This document shows positions 8,601-14,656 of a stretch of DNA of 33,034 bases, piece by piece. Source of the DNA: an uncultured Caulobacteraceae bacterium (GTDB lineage Bacteria; Pseudomonadota; Alphaproteobacteria; Caulobacterales; TH1-2); the NCBI GenBank assembly GCA_937967425.1, contig CALBST010000420.1, positions 1-33,034 on the forward strand. Reading direction: 5' to 3'. Numbering within the stretch: the first letter of the stretch is position 1; each line of letters begins with the position of its first letter. A program made the translations under genes and the position numbers. The notes below the pieces were generated by a model that had not been told where the DNA came from, did not search any database, and was given only the letters and a program-made list of their open reading frames with translations.

Positions 8601-8961
8601 CGCCGCCCTTGAAGCAGCTCAGATCGCCACCCTGAACTCGACGCAGGTCCGCGGGCTCACCGCCACACAAATGGCGGCGCTCACCGCCAGCGACATCGCC
8701 GAGTTCACCGACACCCAGATCGGCGCGCTGACGACAACGCAGATCGCGGCCTGGTCGACCGATGTCATCAGCGATCTCGGCGCCGGCACGATCGCGGCGC
8801 TCGACGTGAGCCAGATCCCATCCTTCACGGCGACGCAGTTGGATCACCTCTCGACCACCAACATCGCCAATTTCAACGCCACCCAGCTCTACGCCTTCAC
8901 CTCGACGCAGGTGGCGAGCTTGGACGGCGATCAGATCGAGGCCTATCTCGCCGCGATTTAA
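2647..8961 (+). CDS. Giant octapeptide-repeat protein (2104 aa), function unknown
   Basis: I do not recognise a named family. After six residues the whole chain consists of consecutive octapeptides of the form [ST]-x-T-Q-[IV]-x-A-[LF]. I count 8 octads (residues 7-70), one hexad SSDVVF (71-76), then 253 uninterrupted octads to residue 2100 and a four-residue tail LAAI. There is no signal peptide, TM segment, Cys, RTX, LPXTG or autotransporter domain, so any export route is not encoded in the protein itself. Ser and Thr occupy positions 1-3 of most octads. Ile/Val at 5 and Leu/Phe at 8 form a hydrophobic ladder. The T-x-x-Q spacing would suit a helix N-cap, so an array of short helices is possible, and a beta-solenoid is the other option. 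A strong AGAAGG Shine-Dalgarno precedes the ATG. The synonymous codons differ greatly between octads, so this is not a fresh expansion. Next downstream is a GT41 glycosyltransferase, for which this protein is a plausible substrate (inference). Confidence 0.9.
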   Translation: MSISSLSAAQIAALSVTAVQSLSPTTLSSFAPTQIAALSAEGIGALSNTQVAALSTTQVKALTTTQIPNFSSDVVFSSNQLLALNQAQLGAFNTTLVANISSTAVAAFAATQIQAFSAANISALDETQAGALTAAQISSLTTGQVAGLTATDIGELNTTQARAFTATQVARLTDEAVAAFDATQFASLTTTQIKALTTTQIAALDAADIGEFTATQIAALSTTQVRAITATNMAALNETQVGALTSAQLQALTNTNLAALVDTQIAALSTGQVAAFTAAQLTALDATNIAEFTSAQFAAFTTTQVKALTATNMAAMADTQISAFTATQIAQFTATTLSALADDQLAALTTTQIGALSANQVKGLNAGNIEALTETQVGAFNATQMQSLTATALSALADTQVAALNTTQLTALKNTQLAALSATDIGEFSTDQIASLSTGQVKAFTVTNIGDLSEAQVGALTAAQLQALTSTQIATFDASQLGALSTTQVAALTASQIRNLNATSIGALADTQVGAMTETQIASLSSTALATLDSSQIAALTTTQVAALTRAQISNLTATTASALDGAQVAAFSSTQLRGFSTTLISALDATDIAEFTSTQLTQLATTQIAAFTATNMASLTETQIAALANTQIASISASNLSSLAESQIAALTASQVAALKTSQIAGLDASNIAALTTTQVGALTAAQMAAFSTTAVSAFDANQFGTLNDTQIRALTATQIGALNAGDIADITTTQISALTNTQVTALTATNVGDLSETQIATFSTTQLQSLTTTNLRSFADSQIAALTTTQIANLTATQVGTLTATNVGALTSDQAAALTATQVSQLSATNVHALADTQIASMSTTQIKAFSATQIAALDATDMAEFAATQIAAMTTTQINALSNTNFAALADTQIEALTTTQLAAVSAAKIAAMTETQTGALTTTQIASMSTTQVRAFTTDNLSALDADQSAALTGAHIAALTNTQIASLTSSDVGDLTTTQIAAMATTQIRVLTETTLGALADTQIAAFTTTQIANLSTTNIGNLADTQAAALTATQVAAMTTSQVKQISETNLAAFTTSQMAAFTATQVKALTNTQIEALAAGDVAELTAGQLSALTTTQMAALNETNLASLNETQIAAFGASQVARLSTDALNALDATQMGALTTTQVKALTATQIGALESTDVSEITATQIGAMSKTQVAALSEASLAGLTTTQIEAFSTSQVQAFSATSISALDAAQTAALKTTQIAAMNTTQVAGLNETDIGEFAATQVGALTASQIAALSNDAASALDADQMAALSTTQVKAFSTTQISNLSATDIAELSATQIAALHTTQVAALTSGNIADLNETQIAAFTTTQVKAISVTNLSAFADNQIAALTATQIGALSTQQVNGLNETNIAAFTETQAAALTTTQIAGLTATAAGAFGASQIAAMSTTQVRAFSAAQLSALDTADMTEFTETQVGALTTTQIQALSNTNLAALADTQIAALSATQVQAISTGGVAALTETQVGALTATQIAAMSTSQIRAFTNENLSALTADQVAALTGAQVAAMTVTQINSLESEDIGEFSGAQIAAMTSTQIAGLNTGNINDLNETQVGAMTTTQIAALSAANARELADTQIAALSETKIAAMTTTQIAGLDEADIAEFAATQIAAMTTAQVQAISATNLAAFADTQIAALTTTQLGVITATKIAGLNETQVAAMTTTQLAALSTGQLAAFSAANISALADTQVAALSATQVRALSATQLNDLQSADIAEFTTTQIAGMSSTQIAGLNETSIGALTDDQVGSLTASQLQAMLAANVHALTETQVAALSTAQVAAFNTTQINALDETDIAEFSADQIAAMTTTQIRAFNSTKLAALSDSQVAALTNTQLAAITTTNISAFTATQMQALTLLQMGAFSAQQVAAFSDENLAALADTQIAALSTTQAKAITATQLAALAANDVAEFTTTQLAAMSTGQVAALTSTNVTALADTQIAALTATQIARLGTEAFAALEAAQIATLNSTQVRGLTATQMAALTASDIAEFTDTQIGALTTTQIAAWSTDVISDLGAGTIAALDVSQIPSFTATQLDHLSTTNIANFNATQLYAFTSTQVASLDGDQIEAYLAAI
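2665..8946 (+). repeat. Array of 261 coding octads (24-bp units) with a hidden ~3.4-octad period
   Basis: The units are 24 bp and stay in phase throughout, apart from one 18-bp unit at 2857-2874. In every third or fourth octad the Gln at position 4 is replaced by Asn, Asp, Ser, Thr or Ala, and the next octad often carries Asp or Glu at position 2 (ADTQ, NETQ). Octads of type D-[IMV]-x-[ED]-[FLI], the strongest markers, start for example at 3259, 3907, 4411, 5227, 6955, 7291, 7531, 7867, 8107, 8443 and 8683. The related DATNIAEF octad at 3499 keeps the same register with Asn in place of Asp. Their spacings are always 7, 10, 14, 17 or 21 octads. Confidence 0.9.
6955..8706 (+). repeat. 24-octad (576-bp) higher-order repeat in the last third of the array
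   Basis: Marker octads with D-[IMV]-x-EF begin at 6955, 7291, 7531, 7867, 8107, 8443 and 8683, alternating 14 and 10 octads, which is exactly 576 bp per cycle. The stretch starting at 6955 also aligns octad for octad with the one starting at 5227, 1728 bp or 72 octads earlier: SNTN, ADTQ, TETQ, [DE]NLSAL, ADQ and TGA octads fall at the same places. This points to segmental duplication on top of the octad repeat. Confidence 0.75.
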
Positions 8962-8984
8962 CGGGGGCAATTGGGGGCCCTTGG

Positions 8985-9013
8985 ACGCCCGGCGCATGAC
9001 CCGCGCCGGGCGT
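8985..9013 (+). terminator. Strong GC hairpin after the repeat gene
   Basis: ACGCCCGGCGC (8985-8995) and GCGCCGGGCGT (9003-9013) form a perfect 11-bp stem with a 7-nt loop, 24 nt after the TAA of the repeat gene. It is followed by TTCATGCATT rather than a clean T-run. It is probably a terminator or 3' mRNA end, which would mean the downstream glycosyltransferase has its own promoter or lives on read-through. Confidence 0.6.
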
Positions 9014-9096
9014 TCATGCATTAAGATTTCGGCAACGCAAATCACCGGATTTTCGCGCGCGGGCGCGTAGGCTCGCGCTGGCGAGCGGCTATCCTC

Positions 9097-11157
9097 ATGT
9101 CTCAGACAACGTTCGTGACGGCGTTGCAGAAAGTCACGACCGGAGCGCTGCCGCTCAACGAACTCATCGTCGCCGCCCAACAATTGACCGGCGCCGGCCA
9201 AACCGATCTCGCGCGCCAGCTCTACCAGGTCTGGATCGCGATGAACGCCGAGCATCCCCTGCTCTTCATCGCCCACTTCAATTGCTCAACACTGCTGGCC
9301 CAGAGCGGCGATAGCGCGGGCGCCCTGGCGTCGCTGCGCGCCGCGCTGGTGGTCAACCCGGATTTCGCGCCGGCCCACATCAATCTGGGCAGCGCCTTGG
9401 AGCGCGCCGGCGACGCCGCGGCCGCCGTCGAGCAATGGAAGGCCGGCCTCGAACGTATGGCCGCCGTTACGGGCGACAGCATCGAATACAAGATCACGCT
9501 TCTGAAACAGCTGAGCCGCGTGCTGAGCGATAACCAGCAGCACGAAGCAGCTGAAGCCGCGCTCCAGCAATGCCTCGACCTCGGCCTGCATCAACGCGAT
9601 GTCGTCGAGCAGTACGCAGCGGTGCGCCTGGCTCAGTGCAAGTGGCCGATCGCAACGACGCCGACAAAGCTCACGCGCGGCTCGTTCGTCTCGCGCTTTC
9701 ACCCGCTCTCATCCTGCGCCTATTCCGACGATCCGCTGCAGCACCTTGGCCTCGCGCGCCAATACGCCCACGCGGTGGCGCCCGCGATCACCGGCGCCAG
9801 CGACCGCCGCCACGCCCCTATCGCGCAAGGCCGCCGCCTGCGGATTGGTTATGTGTCATCGGATCTGCGCGCGCACGCGGTTGGCTATCTGATGGCCAAT
9901 CTGTTCGAAGCCCACGATCCGAAAGCGATCGAGGTTTTCATCTATTATTGCGGCATTCCCGCCGATGACGGCATCAACCAACGCATCAAGGCCGCCGCCG
10001 AACATTGGACCGACATTCGCAGCCTGAGCGATGACGACGCGGCGGCCGCGATCGCCGCCGATGAAATCGACATCCTGATCGATGTAAACGGCCACACGCG
10101 CGATGCCCGCCTCGGCATCTTCGCGCGACGGCCCGCGCCGATCCAAGTGAATTGGCTGGGCTATCCCGGCACGATGGGAACGCCTTATCACCATTACATC
10201 ATCGGCGACGACTGGGTGATTCCCGCCAGTCACGAGCTCTACTATTCAGAACGCGTCCTGCGCCTGCCCTGCTATCAGCCGAATGACCGCAAACGCGTTG
10301 TCGACGCCACGCCGCCCCAACGCAGTGAGCATGGCCTGCCCGAAGATGCATTCGTGTTCTGCTGCTTCAACGCCGCACACAAAGTGACCCGCTATTCCTT
10401 CGAGCGCTGGATGGCGATCCTCAGCCAGACGCCGAACAGCGTGATCTGGCTTCTGGACTACAACACCGAAACCAATACGCGCTTGCGCGCAGCGGCGGAA
10501 AGCTACGGCGTTTCCGGTGATCGTCTTATCTTCGCGAAGAAGGTCGCCAATCCGCGCCACCTCGCGCGCTATCCGCTCGCCGATCTCTTTCTCGACACTG
10601 CGCCCTACGGCGCTCACACGACAGCCTCTGACGCGCTTTGGATGGGCGTGCCGGTCCTCACCTATATGGGCCGCAGCTTCGCCTCGCGCGTTTGCGCCAG
10701 CCTCGTGCGCGCCGCCGGCGTGCCGGAGCTGATCACCACGTCGCCCGACGCGTTCATCGCGCGCGCCGTAGCGCTGGCGACAACGGATCGCCTCGGCCTC
10801 CAAGAGCTTCGCCAGCGCCTGACCGCCAATCGCGACACCTGCACCCTGTTCGACATCGACGGACTCGCCCGCAATCTAGAAGCGCTCTATGCGCAGATGG
10901 CGGACGAATATCGCGCCGGCGCATTGCCGCGTCCGAACCTCGCCAATCTCGACACCTATCTCGATATCGGCGCGAACCTCGATCACGACACGGTCGAGAT
11001 CGGCGCTGCCGGCGACTATCACAACCTCTATCGCGCCGCCCTCGCCGCACGCCACTACAACACGCCGATGCAGGCCGACGGGCGTTTGTGGGGCGAACAC
11101 GAAATCGGCGCGGCCGAAGCCGCGCCGATCGCAAATCCGTCGTCGCGCGCCGCTTAG
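9097..11157 (+). CDS. TPR + GT41 (SPINDLY/O-GlcNAc-transferase-type) protein glycosyltransferase
   Basis: Predicted cytoplasmic enzyme that transfers a sugar from a nucleotide-sugar to protein Ser/Thr. Residues 15-165 are TPR-like helices (a clear TPR around ALASLRAALVVNPDFAPAHI). The GT41 core spans about 245-600. Conserved blocks are RIGYVSSDLRAH (H260, where human OGT has its N-terminal active-site His), RPAPIQVNWLGYPGT (345-359), FCCFNAAHK (K429, aligned with the nucleotide-binding Lys of OGT) and APYGAHTTASDALWMGVPV (HTT 507-509). Relatives include FlmG, the flagellin glycosyltransferase of Caulobacter and Brevundimonas, which has the same TPR-GT41 design. No flagellin lies here. The neighbours are a Ser/Thr-rich 2104-aa repeat protein 135 bp upstream and an autotransporter overlapping its stop by 4 bp, so either may be the acceptor (inference). 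The ATG has no clear Shine-Dalgarno, and a GCTCGC/GCGAGC hairpin at 9071-9086 sits just before it. Confidence 0.93.
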   Translation: MSQTTFVTALQKVTTGALPLNELIVAAQQLTGAGQTDLARQLYQVWIAMNAEHPLLFIAHFNCSTLLAQSGDSAGALASLRAALVVNPDFAPAHINLGSALERAGDAAAAVEQWKAGLERMAAVTGDSIEYKITLLKQLSRVLSDNQQHEAAEAALQQCLDLGLHQRDVVEQYAAVRLAQCKWPIATTPTKLTRGSFVSRFHPLSSCAYSDDPLQHLGLARQYAHAVAPAITGASDRRHAPIAQGRRLRIGYVSSDLRAHAVGYLMANLFEAHDPKAIEVFIYYCGIPADDGINQRIKAAAEHWTDIRSLSDDDAAAAIAADEIDILIDVNGHTRDARLGIFARRPAPIQVNWLGYPGTMGTPYHHYIIGDDWVIPASHELYYSERVLRLPCYQPNDRKRVVDATPPQRSEHGLPEDAFVFCCFNAAHKVTRYSFERWMAILSQTPNSVIWLLDYNTETNTRLRAAAESYGVSGDRLIFAKKVANPRHLARYPLADLFLDTAPYGAHTTASDALWMGVPVLTYMGRSFASRVCASLVRAAGVPELITTSPDAFIARAVALATTDRLGLQELRQRLTANRDTCTLFDIDGLARNLEALYAQMADEYRAGALPRPNLANLDTYLDIGANLDHDTVEIGAAGDYHNLYRAALAARHYNTPMQADGRLWGEHEIGAAEAAPIANPSSRAA

Positions 11158-14100
11158 AAGCGGAAGCGGATCGCGGCGTTGATGCTGTGACGCTCGATCT
11201 GATCGCCGAACTCGCCTTCGTAACCGAGCGAGAACGTCGAATAGCCGTTGGTGGCGTCGAAGCCGATGCCGATGAGCGGGCCGCCATCGCCGACGCCTTC
11301 GTCGGTCAGCGTGAACGGCGCGCCGCCTGACACGAACTGCACCGTGCGCTCGGACTCAGCATCGAGCACGTTGGCGCGATAGCCGCCATAGATGCGCGGC
11401 GAAACCACGGTGCGGCTGCCAAAGCGCATGTTGGCCGCGAGTTCGATGCCCACATCCGCCCACAGGCGCTGCGAGAATACGCCTTCGACGGCATAATCGA
11501 TGGCCGCGCCGCCACCCTCTTCTTCGTAGTCATCTTCCGAAATGCCGACATAAGTCAGCGCCGCGCGCGGCGTAATCGTGAAGGCGTCCGAGACCGCCAT
11601 CGGCACAGAGGCGCGGATCGCGCCGTGACCTTCGAATGCCAGCCACTCGGCTTCCGTCTCCGCGCTGAACGCGATCGGGTTGCCGATCTCGACGACGCGG
11701 CGCGATTCCATCTTGCCGGCGCCGAAGCCGGCGATGAAGTCGAGGTCAATCGGGCCCATCGCTGTCGCGTAATAGGCGTTGGCTTGACCGAACCAGGTCG
11801 AGATCTGGCCGTCCGGACGGCCCGGCTCTTCCACTTCCGACGCGATGAACGACGCGGAGAGGCCGAACAGGCCGCCATTGTTGGTTGGGCCGTCGATACC
11901 GAAGGCGAAGCCAAAACCGTGGCCGCGGAATTCCTGCGCATTCGTGCTCGCCGGCTCGCGGTTGATGCCGTAGGCGATTTCCTGCCCCCAGACCGAAACT
12001 TCGTCCAAGCCCTGCATACGCGTCGCCGCCATGCGGTTCGACGTGGCGCTCTGCATTTGCTGGATCGCCGTCGCCGCGATTTCAGTCGCGCCGGCGGCGT
12101 AGTTCGGCATCAAGTCTTCGTAGGCGTCAAAGAACTCATACTCGGTCGTGATCCCCGCCATCGCCGCGGCGGCAGCCGTATCAAGACGCAGCGCCGCAAG
12201 GATCGGATCGAACGCGATCGCTTGGTTGGTGGAGAGGCCGAGCTCGGCGGCGGTCTTCAAGTCGAACGTAACTTCAAGACTGTTGGCCGCGCCTTCGACG
12301 ATCGGGTTCGTCGTGTCGATGATGATGTCATAGAGATAGGGCGCGGTCGGACCCGTGACTTGGCCAATCACGTTGGCCGCGCCGAACATCTGATTGGCGC
12401 TTAAGAACACCTGCGAGCCGAACACCGGCAAGCCTGCAGGCAAGACAGGCGTGAGTTGAGCCCCGGCGGCGAATGTCACCGCGCCGGTCGCGGTAATGTC
12501 CGTGGTTTCCCCCGGCACATTGGAAAGCAACGGATTGAAAGCGCTGCCGGCGCCGAAATTGGCGCTGGTGATGGTCAGCGTGCCGCCACTGTAGTTCAGC
12601 GTGCCCTGCTGGACATCGATCGCGAGGGCGCCGTCAGTATCCGTGAAGCTCCCCGTGAAAACCGCGCCACCGTCGATGTTGAAGCTGTCCGCGCCCGCCC
12701 CGAACGCGACGTTGCCGGTGATCGTACCGAATTGCAGGTCGAGCGTGTCGCCGCCGGAGCCGAACAGAATGTCGCCCTCGATCCTCGGCGCAGCCGCGAC
12801 GAGATCGTCAAACGCGTCGTCGTCCGTAAAGACCGTTGGCTCGATCTGCTCCACCAACACGCCCGAACTAGAAGCTGACACATCGATCGCGATCGCCGAG
12901 CCCGTGATTGGCGGCGGCGGGATATCGTCGGTCGGGTCATCGTCGGTCGCTACGATATTGGCGCTGATCTGACCGGAGTTCGTGATCGTGGTCACCGTGC
13001 CGGACTGGTCGCTGATCGCGATCGCGTCGCCGGTTTCGCCGAAATATGTCGCGCTGATTGAGCCGCTGTTGTTGATCGTCGGCGCCGATGCGCCGCTCTC
13101 GAGCCGGATGCCGTATGCTGTGAACGCCGGGTCGGAGCTGGTGATCGCTTGCACCGAGCCGCGCACCTGCAACAGGGGCGTGATCGAGTCCGCTCCCATA
13201 CGAATGCCGTAGCTGCCGGCCGCCCGCGAGTTCACCAAGATATCGCCATCGACGGAGATGCCGCCATCGATCGTCGCGGTCGCGCCGAGACCATCGCCTT
13301 CGATCTGCAGTCCGGTCGCCTCAAAGCCCTCAAAGGCGCCAAACGAATTCAGATCGCCACGGATGAACAGGCCATAGCCCTCAGCGCCCGGTCCAACGAC
13401 GAGGTTCGAGCCATCCGCCTGAATTAGCATCGCGGGGGCGGAACCGACATTGTTTACGGTCGCGCCCGCATTGTCGTCAGCCTCGTTGATCTCGCCGTCG
13501 TCATCGTCATCTTCGTCGTTTTCGACGCCAACGCCTTCGAGCGTGATGCCGCCAGCTACGCTGCTGTTGATGAGAATGGCCGCGCCCGACTGCTCGAGAT
13601 CGTCCGGATCGAGCTGTGACTCATCGCTCACGATAGTTTGCAGATAACCTGTCACGTTGTAGGCGCCGCTGATGCTCAGTTCGCCGCCGATGTCGCCATT
13701 GACGTGGAGGCCGACGCTGTTCTCCCCTGTGACACTCACGGTGCCGAGAACGGAAACATCGCCCGTGACGCCGCCATTGATGGCGATGCCGACGGAATTG
13801 TCCCCCCGAACCTGGATGCCGCCCGTCGATTCAAAGTTGCCGTTCAAAAGCGCGTCGAGCGTGATGGCAGACGAGTTGTTGCCTTCTATGGTGATCACGC
13901 CGGAATTGATAATGTCGCCGTTAAACGTGGGGCCCGCCTGCAAGAAGATGCCATGACGGTCGGTTCCAACGGCGACGTCGCCATCCAGATTGCCGTCGGA
14001 GTCACTGTCCGCGAGCGTGTAGTCTTCAAGCAGATTGATCGTGCCCGAGTTCTCGATCGTGTTCGGCCCGACATTGCCGCCGAGGATCGAAATGCCGGTT

Positions 14101-14381
14101 ACGTTGTCGGCGTTCGTCGTCGAGGCAATCGTGCCTCCGTCGATCAGCACGTCATTGCTGGAGTCGACGGTGATCGCCGTCTCGCCGGCATCGATCGTAA
14201 TTGAGCCTGTCGAAGCGACGGTAATGTCGCCGGCCACCGCGCTGCCGTCCGGGTTCGACGTGACGAGCGGCGTGTCGATCGCGGTGCTCACCGTCCGGTC
14301 GCCGGCTTCTGCCGTGCCGGCCACGCCGCCGGCCAGAGCGACCACGAGGCCAGCGAGTTCAATCTTACGTCTGATGCGCAT
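11154..14381 (-). CDS. Autotransporter (type Va) with beta-strand-repeat passenger
   Basis: 1075-aa outer-membrane protein that should export its own passenger to the cell surface. Residues 1-26 form a Sec signal peptide ending in AEA, with cleavage before GDR. The passenger (about 27-760) is rich in Gly, Asn, Thr and Ile and has repeated NSGTI/GDI-type strands typical of a right-handed beta-helix. The C-terminal part (about 800-1075) is the 12-stranded barrel and ends in the canonical aromatic F (AAIRFRF). Two acidic loops look like calcium ligands: DSDSDGNLDGD (125-135) and an EF-hand-like DDDDDGEINEAD (291-302). The gene converges on the GT41 gene and their stop codons overlap by 4 bp, so they are on opposite strands and not one operon. 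A GGACGGAG Shine-Dalgarno precedes the ATG. Likely an adhesin or a biofilm factor; the specific ligand cannot be inferred. Confidence 0.92.
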   Translation of the reverse strand: MRIRRKIELAGLVVALAGGVAGTAEAGDRTVSTAIDTPLVTSNPDGSAVAGDITVASTGSITIDAGETAITVDSSNDVLIDGGTIASTTNADNVTGISILGGNVGPNTIENSGTINLLEDYTLADSDSDGNLDGDVAVGTDRHGIFLQAGPTFNGDIINSGVITIEGNNSSAITLDALLNGNFESTGGIQVRGDNSVGIAINGGVTGDVSVLGTVSVTGENSVGLHVNGDIGGELSISGAYNVTGYLQTIVSDESQLDPDDLEQSGAAILINSSVAGGITLEGVGVENDEDDDDDGEINEADDNAGATVNNVGSAPAMLIQADGSNLVVGPGAEGYGLFIRGDLNSFGAFEGFEATGLQIEGDGLGATATIDGGISVDGDILVNSRAAGSYGIRMGADSITPLLQVRGSVQAITSSDPAFTAYGIRLESGASAPTINNSGSISATYFGETGDAIAISDQSGTVTTITNSGQISANIVATDDDPTDDIPPPPITGSAIAIDVSASSSGVLVEQIEPTVFTDDDAFDDLVAAAPRIEGDILFGSGGDTLDLQFGTITGNVAFGAGADSFNIDGGAVFTGSFTDTDGALAIDVQQGTLNYSGGTLTITSANFGAGSAFNPLLSNVPGETTDITATGAVTFAAGAQLTPVLPAGLPVFGSQVFLSANQMFGAANVIGQVTGPTAPYLYDIIIDTTNPIVEGAANSLEVTFDLKTAAELGLSTNQAIAFDPILAALRLDTAAAAAMAGITTEYEFFDAYEDLMPNYAAGATEIAATAIQQMQSATSNRMAATRMQGLDEVSVWGQEIAYGINREPASTNAQEFRGHGFGFAFGIDGPTNNGGLFGLSASFIASEVEEPGRPDGQISTWFGQANAYYATAMGPIDLDFIAGFGAGKMESRRVVEIGNPIAFSAETEAEWLAFEGHGAIRASVPMAVSDAFTITPRAALTYVGISEDDYEEEGGGAAIDYAVEGVFSQRLWADVGIELAANMRFGSRTVVSPRIYGGYRANVLDAESERTVQFVSGGAPFTLTDEGVGDGGPLIGIGFDATNGYSTFSLGYEGEFGDQIERHSINAAIRFRF

Positions 14382-14656
14382 CCCGGCTCCGTCCCCTGTT
14401 TCGGCGCAAGCGGGAGCCGGCTTCGGTCAAGCCGCCTTGGACGGGCCCTTCAGGCCCCGCCCATTCCTCCCGCTGGCGGCCGCTCTCCTCGGAGCGGCGC
14501 AGTGGGGTTGGCATGCCGACTTCTCGGAATTTTGTCCATAGCCGGGCGCATGGCCGAAAGCTCTGGATACGGGGCGAAAATGTCACTCAGCGCACACCCG
14601 TCAGGCTGTGAGCAACGCGCCTTGCTGCAGCGCATCAAGCGTGAGCCGCCGGCGCC
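14382..14656. other. Intergenic region upstream of the autotransporter
   Basis: 275 bp between the stop of the CHASE4-GGDEF-EAL gene and the start of the autotransporter, both on the minus strand. It holds a 7-bp hairpin GCCGCTC/GAGCGGC (14479-14498), probably in the autotransporter leader. I see no convincing sigma-70 promoter and no further gene. Confidence 0.4.

Noticed and set aside
2665..8946. CRISPR array or DNA-level satellite
   Set aside because: Units are coding, 24 bp without spacers, and diverge at synonymous sites; no cas genes are near.
2647..8961. RTX toxin or pentapeptide-repeat protein
   Set aside because: No GGxGxDxUx nonapeptides and no A(D/N)Lxx pentapeptides; the period is strictly eight.
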